Below, piece after piece: positions 32,869 to 41,171 of a stretch of 50,874 nucleotides of DNA. Below the pieces are notes generated by a model. It saw only the letters and a list, made by a program, of their open reading frames with translations, had not been told where the DNA came from and did no database searches. Within the stretch, counting starts at the first letter, position 1; the number at the start of each line of letters is the position of its first letter. Made by a program: the position numbers and the translations under genes. Source of the stretch: UBA3792 sp045114775 (GTDB lineage: Bacteria > Bacillota > Clostridia > Christensenellales > CAG-138); NCBI GenBank assembly GCA_045114775.1, contig JBGULC010000036.1:1-50874 (forward strand), written 5' to 3'.

Positions 32869-32899
32869 TGGGTTTTCCTCCTTGTGTGATTGTATGATG

Positions 32900-32935
32900 A
32901 AAAAAGCGGTCTGTTGAAAGCATTTCAACAGACCG
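32900..32935 (-). terminator. Intrinsic terminator of the PRTase-like gene
   Basis: 13-bp stem CGGTCTGTTGAAA / TTTCAACAGACCG (32907-32919, 32923-32935), minus-strand tail GCTTTTTT. Confidence 0.93.
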
Positions 32936-32941
32936 AGAAGC

Positions 32942-33586
32942 TCAGAAGCTGCTGAAGCCGTAGGTGTTGACCATGGCGTCCAGCTTGACGCCCGCCTTGC
33001 ACTGCGGACACTCGTGGGCCGGGAAGCTCTGGTAGTCTTCCCAGATATGGTTCGTATCGCAGATCGCGGTGACGGGGTAGCCCGCGCATTCCTTCATGTT
33101 CGCAAGGATCGAGCAGATGCCGACCGTTTCGCCGCCGTAGTAACGGATCGCCTCGACTGCGCCGAGCGCGGTATAGCCCGTGGAGACGGATGCCGCAAGG
33201 ATCAGGACGTGTTTGTCGCGGATCATGGGCGCGGTATTGTCGCGGAACAGAAGCTGGCTGCCGGTCGTGTGCTCCGGCGTTACGACGCAGATCGCGCGGC
33301 CTGCGTTCATGCTGGTATAGCTCTGCTTGGTGAGCTCGCTCGCCATGCACGCGCCGATGACCTCAGTGCCGTCGAGACAGAGGATCGTATCGACGATCGT
33401 GGTCGATTTGAACCGGTTCGCCAGATGGATCGCCGCCTCGCGCGCCTCGGGCAGACAGTATTTCGTCATGGTCAGGTCCACATAGTAGTTGATATGGCTG
33501 TGACTGGTCGCAAAATGTCCCTTCGCAACGCGCAGCGGAAGATTGTTGTTCCTGGGATTTCTGTATTCCCGCATTTGAATCGACAT
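32942..33586 (-). CDS. Phosphoribosyltransferase-like protein
   Basis: 214 residues. The fold pattern is that of type I PRTases: 'VDTILCLDGTEVIGACMASEL' and the PRPP-loop region 'VLILAASVSTGYTALGAVEA' with STGYT. The acidic pair usual before the loop (DD) is AA here, so catalysis may be altered or lost. The C-terminus has a Cys pair (HECPQCKAG) that could bind metal. Start at 33586 fits GGAGGGG and the perfect promoter; a Met nine codons upstream would overlap the ribosome site. It could be a salvage enzyme, orotate PRTase relative, or a regulator that binds PRPP. Confidence 0.75.
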   Translation of the reverse strand: MSIQMREYRNPRNNNLPLRVAKGHFATSHSHINYYVDLTMTKYCLPEAREAAIHLANRFKSTTIVDTILCLDGTEVIGACMASELTKQSYTSMNAGRAICVVTPEHTTGSQLLFRDNTAPMIRDKHVLILAASVSTGYTALGAVEAIRYYGGETVGICSILANMKECAGYPVTAICDTNHIWEDYQSFPAHECPQCKAGVKLDAMVNTYGFSSF

Positions 33587-33618
33587 CCGTAAACCCCTCC
33601 TGTTGATTGTCACCCTTT

Positions 33619-33647
33619 ATTATACAAATAACGGCCGCGGGTGTCAA
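33619..33647 (-). promoter_or_regulatory. Promoter of the PRTase-like gene
   Basis: On the minus strand TTGACA (33642-33647), 17 bases, TATAAT (33619-33624): a perfect sigma-A consensus with ideal spacing. Confidence 0.92.
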
Positions 33648-33665
33648 TGCCGACGACCGTTATTT
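33626..33665 (-). terminator. Possible terminator of the rnf-nrf-res operon
   Basis: AAATAACGG / CCGTTATTT arms (33626-33634, 33657-33665) enclose a 22-base loop. It ends the minus-strand operon but overlaps the next gene's promoter; the stem is AT-rich and weak. Confidence 0.4.
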
Positions 33666-33690
33666 TTGAATGATTATACGAATTTCTGCA

Positions 33691-34542
33691 TTATTTATAG
33701 CTGTGAAGCCCCGGCAGCAGCGTGTTGACGCCGATGTAGGTGAACAGCACGCAGACAAAGCCGACGACGCCGAAGATCGCGGCGGCCCTGCCGCTCCAGC
33801 CTTTTTTGATGCGCAGATGCAGATAAACGAGGTAGATGAGCCACGTCACGAGCGCCCAGGTCTCCTTCGGGTCCCAGGTCCAGTAGCTGCCCCAGGCGTT
33901 TTCCGCCCAGATCCCGCCGATGAAAATGGTGACGGTCAGGAACATCATGCCGAGCGATATACAGCGGTAGCTGATCGTATCGAGCTTCTCCTTTTTCGGG
34001 ATGTGCGCGTCCCAGAAGCCGTTTTCCTTCATCCGATCGCGCACGAGGAACAGGATCGACAGCACGAACGACACGCCGAGCGCGCCGTATGCGACGATGA
34101 CCGTCGAAACGTGGATGCCGAGCCAGCTGCTCCGAAGCGCCGGCATGAGGTTTTTAATGCTGTCCGCGCCGTTTTCCGCAATGGTTTTGAGCTCGTTGAG
34201 CTTCATTAAGCCTGCGTAGACCGCGAGCAGCAGAGTGACGGGGGAACTGAACGCGCCGAGCACCGGGAAATCGAATTTCAGAATGAAGATCAGGCTGACG
34301 AGCGCCAAAGCCCACGCAAACGCAGTCGCAAACTCATACTGGTTCGCCATCGGCAGCCGTCCCATGTCGATCCCGCGGAGCACGATCGCCGCCGTATGGA
34401 CGAGCAGCGCAGCCGCCTGTACGCGGATCGCGAGCCTGGAAAGGATCGGCTTTTTGACCGCAGCGTACAGGAAATACAAAAACATCGCGGCGGCATACAG
34501 CCCGAACGTGACGCAGAACAGAATGCTTTCCGACCGGATCAT
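33691..34542 (-). CDS. resC: Cytochrome c biogenesis protein ResC/CcsA
   Basis: 283 residues, about eight membrane segments. The heme-handling motif WGSYWTWDPKETWAL (WWD domain) is near residue 205-220, flanked by His residues. With ResB it forms the system II heme lyase that exports heme and attaches it to CxxCH motifs of cytochromes. ATG at 34542 overlaps the resB stop (ATGA) and follows GGAGG. The gene closes the operon that makes the pentaheme NrfA. No ResA/CcdA thiol-reducing partner is in the window. Confidence 0.92.
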   Translation of the reverse strand: MIRSESILFCVTFGLYAAAMFLYFLYAAVKKPILSRLAIRVQAAALLVHTAAIVLRGIDMGRLPMANQYEFATAFAWALALVSLIFILKFDFPVLGAFSSPVTLLLAVYAGLMKLNELKTIAENGADSIKNLMPALRSSWLGIHVSTVIVAYGALGVSFVLSILFLVRDRMKENGFWDAHIPKKEKLDTISYRCISLGMMFLTVTIFIGGIWAENAWGSYWTWDPKETWALVTWLIYLVYLHLRIKKGWSGRAAAIFGVVGFVCVLFTYIGVNTLLPGLHSYK

Positions 34543-35846
34543 TTTCGCGCCTCCTTTCCCTTGCGCCCGGAAACGGCGCGGTCGAACTGCTCCGCAAACA
34601 GCGTCGCAAGCTTTCTGCTCTTGCCGTTCACGGTCCATGTGCCGTCCGCGTCGCGCACCGCCCAAAGCGTCTCCGGCACCACGTACAGCGCGAAGAACAA
34701 GCCGAGCGAGGTCAGCACTGCGCCGACGAGCACGAGCCACGCGAACGAATCCTTCTTAACGCGAAGCTGCGTGTCGAGCGGCTCGGAAAGCACGAGCGAA
34801 TAGGGGAACGGCGCGAGGCTGATCTCCTCGCCGGGTCTTACGGTATCGTATCTCCACGGCGCGATCTCGCCGCTGATATAGCGCGTCGTATAAATGACGC
34901 CGTTGACGGCGTCGATGCGGTCGATGACCAGAACGAGGTCCGGGATCGCCTGCAGGGAGACTTCGCCGCCGATCTCAATGAGGTCGGATTCGGTGTAGAC
35001 GGGTTCCGCCGAGCCGGAGGTCGGGTCGTATTCGTTCAGCGTGACCGAAAGCACCTGACCGGTCGCGACCTGATAAAACTTATAGCCGTGCAGATTTGCC
35101 GGATGGTTGACGCTTGCGGTGCCGGTCTGCGTTCCGCCGTCGGGCATGCGCAGGATCAGCGTCGAGATGTATTGCTCGATGTAGCCGCCGTCGTTGCGCT
35201 TGATCGCAAAATCGTCGATCGTGACCTCATACGGCGTGTCTCCGATCCTCGCGGTATGCCCGGGGAGCCCGTAGACGGTGTCGGTGAACAGAGTCATCTG
35301 TCCGAGCGCGTAGCCGAGCACGATCAGCACGATCCCGATATGGCATATCCACGCGCCCCAGAAGCCGAGCCGGTTGCGGTAAGCGAAAACGACGTCCCTG
35401 CCGTCGACGGTCGTTTCGATCGGACGGTAGAAATGCAGACGGCGAAAAACGGGCTTCGGGTCGGCAACGCCGGAGGCGGCTGCGGTCGGCGTTTCGGACG
35501 TCGCATGCTCGATCCGGGCGGCGTCGCGCGTCTTTCTGATCAGCGAGCGGACGCGGCTGACGTTGCAAAGCAGAACGGACAGGCAGAGCAGCGCGACGAG
35601 CACGATAAACCACCAGCTGTGGAACACGTCGTCGAGATGCAGACTGTAGATCAGCGCGCCGCCGCGCTCGCCGTACTGACCGGTATAGTAGGCGACGACG
35701 TCCGATTCGCTTGTAATGACGATGGGGAGCGCGTTCCGCTGCGGGATAAAGCTGCCGAGCATGCAGAAAACGGCGACCAGCATCAGAAGCGCGATCGCAA
35801 ACTTCATCGAGATCAGAAACGCATAGATTTTTTTCAGAACCTTCAT
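34539..35846 (-). CDS. resB: Cytochrome c biogenesis protein ResB/Ccs1
   Basis: 435 residues. Membrane segments near residues 8-28, 65-88 and 135-160 (the 'WGAWICHIGIVLIVLGYALGQ' region, with a His), a large outside domain, and a final segment near 385-405. ResB is the ccs1 partner of ResC. Start at 35846 gives the family's usual MKVLKKIYAFLISMKFA; upstream codons lie in an unrelated frame over nrfA. The ribosome site is poor, and a hairpin separates the gene from nrfA, so expression may be lower than that of nrfA. Confidence 0.9.
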   Translation of the reverse strand: MKVLKKIYAFLISMKFAIALLMLVAVFCMLGSFIPQRNALPIVITSESDVVAYYTGQYGERGGALIYSLHLDDVFHSWWFIVLVALLCLSVLLCNVSRVRSLIRKTRDAARIEHATSETPTAAASGVADPKPVFRRLHFYRPIETTVDGRDVVFAYRNRLGFWGAWICHIGIVLIVLGYALGQMTLFTDTVYGLPGHTARIGDTPYEVTIDDFAIKRNDGGYIEQYISTLILRMPDGGTQTGTASVNHPANLHGYKFYQVATGQVLSVTLNEYDPTSGSAEPVYTESDLIEIGGEVSLQAIPDLVLVIDRIDAVNGVIYTTRYISGEIAPWRYDTVRPGEEISLAPFPYSLVLSEPLDTQLRVKKDSFAWLVLVGAVLTSLGLFFALYVVPETLWAVRDADGTWTVNGKSRKLATLFAEQFDRAVSGRKGKEARK

Positions 35847-35864
35847 AGACAACGGTATAAGAAT

Positions 35865-35900
35865 GCGGCAAAGGATCGCCGGTCGGCAGTCCTTTGCCGC
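35865..35900 (-). promoter_or_regulatory. Intra-operon hairpin between nrfA and resB
   Basis: 11-bp stem GCGGCAAAGGA / TCCTTTGCCGC (35865-35875, 35890-35900) with a second small stem GCCG-GT-CGGC in the loop. Minus-strand tail ATTCTTAT is not a good T-run. Likely a 3' protector or weak attenuator that sets nrfA above resBC. Confidence 0.6.
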
Positions 35901-35913
35901 GTATCGAATGAGA

Positions 35914-37500
35914 TTACTTCTTCGGTTCCTCCTGCGGGAACAGAGCGACGGCCTCCTTGAGGAACGCTTCCGTTTCCTTGACGCACAGATCCGAGACCTC
36001 GGTGCTGTACACGTTCGGAGAGTCCTTGCCGTAGCAGAGATCGAAGCTCTTCTGCGCCTTTTCAAGCAGCTCGCGCGCTTTATCGATCACGTCGGGCTGC
36101 GCCTTGCCGGCCTTGATCTGTTCGTCGACGAAGATCAGCTGATTGGCAAGCGACAGTTCCTTCACGCCGCGGTCGACGAGCTTCTCCGCTACGTCGAGGC
36201 AGTGCATCGAAAGGTCGGAGTTGTGCGCGCCTTCGGAGTTCTCGACGTAGCAGAAATCGAAGAACCACTGCGCCTCGCGCTGGATCTCGCGAAGCTCGTT
36301 CAGCACGGGTTCGCTCAGCTTGTTCGCTTCGACCGCCTTCGCAAGCTCGTTCGTATACGCTTCGAGCTTTTCGCCGATCCGCTTCTCCTCGCCGGTGATG
36401 CGGCTCTGGATGTTCTTCACGTATTTCACCATGTCGGTATCGCCGTGGCACTGCGCGCAGGAGGCGAGCAGCGACGCGTCGTTCAGCGGGCTTACGAGCG
36501 TGTGGCTGTGGTAGATCGAATGATCCTTCTCGTCCTGCACGACCGGCATGTGGCAGTCGGCGCAGTTGAGCGATCCGGCATGCTTGCCGTAAAGCACCGT
36601 TTCCATCTCGGGATGCTGCACCTTCAGCATGCCCGCGCCGGTGGTCTTATGCGTCCAATCGGAGAAGCCGAGATCCTGATAGTACGAATACATCGCTTCC
36701 GGCGTCATCTCCTCGACGGAGTGATACGGCATCGTGGTCTCGGCGGTGGCCTTATCGAAGTGATATTCGATGTGGCACTGACCGCAGGCGAGCACGGCGG
36801 GGTCGATCTTCTTCGCGTTGTCGCCGAGCGCTTTCGTCACGTAGGTATGCGTGACGGTGAGATTGGTCTCCGTGGGCTCCTTGGCGCTCGGATCGACGAC
36901 ATGCCATTCGTTCGGCGTATTGCCGTGGCAGGTGTAGCAGCTGACGCTTTCCGCGCCATTCGCCGTAATCTGCGCGTGGACCGTTTTAAAGTCCTCGGCG
37001 TATGCCGCGCCGTTCGTCGTTTCCACGAGCTTGGTGAAGTTCGGCGTCTTGCAGGTCAGACAGTTCGCCTTCTGCGGCTTGCCCTCGATGTTCGTGCGGC
37101 CCGTTTCCAAAACGTCCTGCATGGTGAACTCGTGTCCGCGGGCGGCCTTGTAGTCCACCGCGAAGCCGTAGCCCGCATACAGCTTGACGAGATACGGATC
37201 CTCCTTGAGGTAGTCCTCGGCGTTGATCTGATAATCGCCCTTGGCAAGCTTGGAGTCGGCGATGTGTTTCATCACGTTCGACGTTTTCGCCCAGTCGTTC
37301 GCGCCGATCACACCGTCCTTGTTCGTGGCGCTCGGTGCTTCGACAGCCTTCAGAGCTTCGTAATCAATGTCCTCGCGCGAGAGGGGAGTGGGTTTATACT
37401 TGATGTCCCTCCTCGCGACGATGCCGGCGAGCGCCAGGATCGCGATGATCACGACGACCGCGCCGATGATGAGCTTTGCAGCCTGATTGCGTTTTTCCAT
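35914..37500 (-). CDS. nrfA: Pentaheme cytochrome c nitrite reductase NrfA, N-terminally anchored
   Basis: 528 residues. Membrane anchor at about 8-29, then the catalytic domain outside. Heme motifs in order: CLTCK (147-151, the active-site CxxCK), CYTCH (188), CGQCH (239), CADCH (313), CAQCH (348). Active-site residues expected from E. coli NrfA are in place: Arg121 (RGH), Tyr246 in CHIEYHF, His296 in 'LKVQHPE', and calcium ligands Glu245, Lys293, Gln295. The enzyme reduces nitrite to ammonium with six electrons. GGAGG precedes the ATG, three bases after rnfB. No NrfH quinol oxidase is present; the anchor and the Rnf genes suggest another donor. Confidence 0.95.
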   Translation of the reverse strand: MEKRNQAAKLIIGAVVVIIAILALAGIVARRDIKYKPTPLSREDIDYEALKAVEAPSATNKDGVIGANDWAKTSNVMKHIADSKLAKGDYQINAEDYLKEDPYLVKLYAGYGFAVDYKAARGHEFTMQDVLETGRTNIEGKPQKANCLTCKTPNFTKLVETTNGAAYAEDFKTVHAQITANGAESVSCYTCHGNTPNEWHVVDPSAKEPTETNLTVTHTYVTKALGDNAKKIDPAVLACGQCHIEYHFDKATAETTMPYHSVEEMTPEAMYSYYQDLGFSDWTHKTTGAGMLKVQHPEMETVLYGKHAGSLNCADCHMPVVQDEKDHSIYHSHTLVSPLNDASLLASCAQCHGDTDMVKYVKNIQSRITGEEKRIGEKLEAYTNELAKAVEANKLSEPVLNELREIQREAQWFFDFCYVENSEGAHNSDLSMHCLDVAEKLVDRGVKELSLANQLIFVDEQIKAGKAQPDVIDKARELLEKAQKSFDLCYGKDSPNVYSTEVSDLCVKETEAFLKEAVALFPQEEPKK

Positions 37501-37503
37501 AGC

Positions 37504-38310
37504 TTATGCCTCCTTTTGCGCGGGGCAGGGCGGGGTGATGACGTGCGACGGACACTTCTCCGCGCACTTGCCGCACTGCGTACACTTCGCGTAATCAATG
37601 CGCGCAAGGTTGCCGTCCATTTGGATCGCGTCAAACTGGCACTGGCGCGTGCACAGCGTGCAGCCGATGCAGCCCGCGGAGCAGACCTTCTTGACCTGCG
37701 GTCCCTTATCGCGATTCATGCACTGCACCGCGACAAACTTGCTTTCGGGCACGAGCTCGATGAGTCCCTTCGGACAGGTCTTGACGCACAGCCCGCAGGC
37801 GACGCATTTCTTGCGGTTCACGACCGCGACGCCGTCGACGAGCTTGATCGCGCCCTGCGGACAGACGTTCACGCACGAGCCGAGGCCCATGCAGCCGTAG
37901 TCGCAGTTCTTGAGATTCAGACCGGCGAGCGCCGCCGCGCGGCAGTCGCGGATGCCGGTATATTCGCCCTGCATGCCGGAGGCTTCACAGGTGCCCTTGC
38001 AGCGCACGAACGCGACCTTGCGTTCGAGGATCTCCGCGTCGGTGCCCATGATGCCGCCGATCTTCTCGGCGACCGGACCGCCGCCCACGGGGCAGACGTT
38101 GACCGGCGCGTTTCCCGCGACGATCGCCGCGGCCGCCGCGTCGCAGCCTGCAAAGCCGCAGGCGCCGCAGTTGTTGCCGGGCAGGCATTCGCGGACCTCC
38201 GCTTCGCGCTCATCGACCGGGACAAAGAACTTCTTGCCCGTGAACACGAGGCCGAGACCGACGACGATGCCGATGACGGTGATGACGACGGTGGCGTACA
38301 GAATGATCAT
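37504..38310 (-). CDS. rnfB: Rnf complex ferredoxin subunit RnfB
   Basis: 268 residues. N-terminal membrane segment (about 3-23), the RnfB Fe-S domain 'CLPGNNCGACGFAGC' (about 43-57), and four further CxxCxxC-type [4Fe-4S] sites ('CMGLGSCVNVCP', 'CVACGLCVKTCP', 'CIGCTLCTRQC', 'CTQCGKCAEKCP'). Takes electrons from reduced ferredoxin on the cytoplasmic side. Starts overlapping the rnfA stop by ATGA. Confidence 0.95.
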   Translation of the reverse strand: MIILYATVVITVIGIVVGLGLVFTGKKFFVPVDEREAEVRECLPGNNCGACGFAGCDAAAAAIVAGNAPVNVCPVGGGPVAEKIGGIMGTDAEILERKVAFVRCKGTCEASGMQGEYTGIRDCRAAALAGLNLKNCDYGCMGLGSCVNVCPQGAIKLVDGVAVVNRKKCVACGLCVKTCPKGLIELVPESKFVAVQCMNRDKGPQVKKVCSAGCIGCTLCTRQCQFDAIQMDGNLARIDYAKCTQCGKCAEKCPSHVITPPCPAQKEA

Positions 38311-38921
38311 TGACCCACCCCCTTCAGGACCGTTTCAATGGCGGGCTGCAGCTGCAGGAAGCCCATAAACGCGATGGACATCAGAGCGGCAGCCAGCATG
38401 ACGACGGGCGCTCCGCGCACGGGACGGGGAATATCCTCCTCCACCAGGCGGGAACGGATGCCGGCGAGCAGCACGATCGCGATCGTGTAGCCGACCGCCG
38501 TACCGAAGCCGGAGAAGACGCTCTCGATGAAGTTGTAGCCGAACTTGTCGACGTTGTCGATCGCAATGCCGAGCACCGCGCAGTTGGTGGTGATCAGCGG
38601 CAGATAGATGCCGAGCGATTTGTAGATCGCGGGGGACTTCTTTTTGAGGAACATTTCGACGATCTGCACCAGCGCCGCGATGACCAGAATGAAGATGATC
38701 ATCTTCATGAAATCGAGGCCGAGCGGATGCAGAACGAGGCTGTAGAGCGCGCTTGCGACCGCGGAGGCGATGGTCATGACGAAGATGACCGCGCCGCCGA
38801 GCGACGCCGACGCTTTGATCCTCTGGGACACGCCGAGGAAGGAGCAGATGCCGAGGAACTGATTGAGAACGACGTTGGAGATCAGCGCGTTCAGGATCAC
38901 GATCAGAATTAAGCGGATCAT
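38307..38921 (-). CDS. rnfA: Rnf complex membrane subunit RnfA
   Basis: 204 residues, six membrane segments. Conserved 'NQFLGICSFLGVS' near residue 20 and 'LPLITTNCAVLG' near 105 carry the Cys pair that binds an iron-sulfur centre between RnfA and RnfE. Overlaps rnfE and rnfB by four bases on both sides (ATGA). Confidence 0.95.
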   Translation of the reverse strand: MIRLILIVILNALISNVVLNQFLGICSFLGVSQRIKASASLGGAVIFVMTIASAVASALYSLVLHPLGLDFMKMIIFILVIAALVQIVEMFLKKKSPAIYKSLGIYLPLITTNCAVLGIAIDNVDKFGYNFIESVFSGFGTAVGYTIAIVLLAGIRSRLVEEDIPRPVRGAPVVMLAAALMSIAFMGFLQLQPAIETVLKGVGQ

Positions 38922-39601
38922 TTTGCTTCCTCCTTTGCTTCTTCACAGCGCATCGCGCACTTTGCGCAGCAGCCGTCGCAGCCGTCCGACTCGACGAGCT
39001 GACGCTGGCGCGTCTTGATGCCGATCGCGTTCATGACGATGATGAACACCGCGATGATGATGAACGCTCCCGGCGGTTGGGTCATGATGCGGATCGCGTA
39101 CTCTTCGGGGAAGACCTTGAAGCCGAACACCGTGCCGGCGCCGAGGAGCTCGCGGAAGAAACCGGCGAGCGTCAGCGCAACGGTGAAGCCGAGGCCCATG
39201 CCGATGCCGTCCATGACCGACAGCCCCGGCGTATGCTTGTTCGCGTACGCTTCGGCGCGGCCGAGGATGATGCAGTTGACGACGATCAGGTCGATGTAGG
39301 TGCCGAGCGCCTCGTCGACGGAGGGCAGATATGCCTTGATCAGCAGCTTGACGACCGTGACCAGCGACGCGACGATGACGATGTAGGCGGGGAGACGGAC
39401 CTGATCCGGAATGACGTTGCGCATCACGGAGATCAGGAAGTTGGAAAGCACGAGGACCGCGAGCGTCGAGAGACCCATGGACACGCCGTTGATCGCCGCG
39501 GTCGAGACCGCCAGCGTCGGGCACATGCCGAGCATCAGGACGAGGGTCGGGTTTTCCTTGATGAGGCCGTTGTACAGCCGTTCCATATACGGATTCTTCA
39601 T
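38918..39601 (-). CDS. rnfE: Rnf complex membrane subunit RnfE
   Basis: 227 residues, six membrane segments, paralogue of RnfA. 'LMLGMCPTLAVS' and 'VNCIILGRAEAYA' bear the conserved Cys residues. A Cys-rich C-terminal tail (CDGCCAKCAMRC) is unusual and might bind a metal. Starts one base from the stop of rnfDG. Confidence 0.95.
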   Translation of the reverse strand: MKNPYMERLYNGLIKENPTLVLMLGMCPTLAVSTAAINGVSMGLSTLAVLVLSNFLISVMRNVIPDQVRLPAYIVIVASLVTVVKLLIKAYLPSVDEALGTYIDLIVVNCIILGRAEAYANKHTPGLSVMDGIGMGLGFTVALTLAGFFRELLGAGTVFGFKVFPEEYAIRIMTQPPGAFIIIAVFIIVMNAIGIKTRQRQLVESDGCDGCCAKCAMRCEEAKEEAK

Positions 39602-39602
39602 A

Positions 39603-41171
39603 TTACTTGCCTCCCTCCATGATCACATTTTGGAAGAAGTCGAGACCTGCGTTCACGGCGTTTTTGACCGCCTTCGAGGTAACGGTCGCGCCGGAGATGA
39701 CGTCGACGTTTTCCGTGGAGGTCTGTCCGACGAACAGATCCTTGAACGCCGGTTCGTCCGCCTTGGAGCCCTTGCCGGGCGTTTCGTTGAGCTCGATGAA
39801 CGCGATCTTCAGGATCTTGCCTTCGGGATCGACGCCGAGCGCGAGCTTCAGCGGGGGATTGTAGGCGTTGCGGTTGGTGATCGCAAACACGTATCCGACG
39901 GTGCTGCCGTTCGCGTCGACCGCCTCGAGGACCTCGTCGACCGTCGTGGAGCCGAACTTGCTGCCGCCGTAGCTGCCGCCGCCGAGCGCTTCGATCGCTT
40001 TGCTTGCCGCGTCGACGTCCTTAAAGTCCGCCGCGGTCTCGCAGACGATCTTATAGGACTCGCGCTTCTTTGCAAGTTCGTTCGCCTCGATCGGGCCCTT
40101 GGTCACGGAGAACACGCCGGACAGCGCGAGCCCCGCGAGCACCGCGATGATCGTCAGCGCGATGACGGGCTTCGGGATCCGCTTGAGAAGCGGAGGCTTC
40201 TGAACGCCCTCGGCCTTTTCGATCGCATGCTTGCGGTACGCGTAGGGCTTCGGGATGATGTACAGGTCGATCAGCGGCGTGAACAGGTTCGCGATGATAA
40301 TCGAGTAGCTGAAGGAGTCCGGATCCTTGCCGAAGATGCGGAACAGCGCGCCGATGATACCGATCATGCAGCCGTAGACGAACTGACCGAGACGGCTCAC
40401 CGGGGAGGTGGTGTAGTCGGTCGCCATGAAGAACGCGCCCATGACCACGCCGCCGCTGCACAGATGCGCCGCGAGGAAGCCCGGATCGAAGCCGTGACCG
40501 CCGAACAGCGCAAGCACCAGCGTGAACGCGCCGATGACCGAGAAGCAGATCTCGCCGTGGATGATGTCAAGCCCCCACAGCACGAGACCGCCGATGAGCA
40601 GCGCGAGGATCGAAGCGCCGATGACGCCGCCCGCAGTGCCGAAGAACATCTGCGTCACGTTGACCATGCTGCCCTGACGGAGCAGCGCGGCGGGCGTCGC
40701 GGAGGAAAGCGAGTCGAGGCCGGGATAGCTCGTCATGCCCTTGACGCCCGAGAACGACAGGAGCAGGAAGCAGCGCGCCGCGAGCGCCGGGTTGATGAAG
40801 TTTCTGCCTAAGCCGCCGAACAGGCACTTTACGACGAGGATCGCAAAGGCCGAGCCGATGACCGGAAGGAGCACCGGCGTCTCGGGCGAGAGGCACAGCG
40901 CCAGCAGCATGCCGGTGACGGCCGCACTGCCGTCCCAGATCGTGATCTTCCGTCTGGTAACGAGACAGAAGAGCAGCTCGGTGAGCACGGCGGACGCGAT
41001 CGACGCGAGGATGATCCACAGCGCGTTGAGACTGTGGAACTTGACCCAATGCACGATGACGCCGACCGCAGCCGTGGGAACCAGCGCGATCAGAACGATC
41101 ATCATGATGAACGGGGTCGTCCAGCGGTCGCGGACGTGCGGACCTGCGGAGAGATGCAATGCTTTGCTCAT
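39603..41171 (-). CDS. rnfD: Fused Rnf subunits RnfD-RnfG
   Basis: 522 residues, one unbroken frame. Residues 1-320 are RnfD: nine to ten membrane segments and the flavin site 'SLSSATPAALL', with Thr159 expected to carry covalent FMN. Residues about 335-522 are RnfG: one membrane segment (337-355) then an outside domain ending in the flavinylation motif SGATVT (493-498; FMN on Thr498 by analogy). RnfD and RnfG are separate proteins in characterised complexes. Overlap with rnfC is ATGA, and rnfE starts one base away. The fusion fixes a 1:1 ratio and places both covalent flavins in one chain. An apbE flavin transferase is not in the window. Confidence 0.93.
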   Translation of the reverse strand: MSKALHLSAGPHVRDRWTTPFIMMIVLIALVPTAAVGVIVHWVKFHSLNALWIILASIASAVLTELLFCLVTRRKITIWDGSAAVTGMLLALCLSPETPVLLPVIGSAFAILVVKCLFGGLGRNFINPALAARCFLLLSFSGVKGMTSYPGLDSLSSATPAALLRQGSMVNVTQMFFGTAGGVIGASILALLIGGLVLWGLDIIHGEICFSVIGAFTLVLALFGGHGFDPGFLAAHLCSGGVVMGAFFMATDYTTSPVSRLGQFVYGCMIGIIGALFRIFGKDPDSFSYSIIIANLFTPLIDLYIIPKPYAYRKHAIEKAEGVQKPPLLKRIPKPVIALTIIAVLAGLALSGVFSVTKGPIEANELAKKRESYKIVCETAADFKDVDAASKAIEALGGGSYGGSKFGSTTVDEVLEAVDANGSTVGYVFAITNRNAYNPPLKLALGVDPEGKILKIAFIELNETPGKGSKADEPAFKDLFVGQTSTENVDVISGATVTSKAVKNAVNAGLDFFQNVIMEGGK

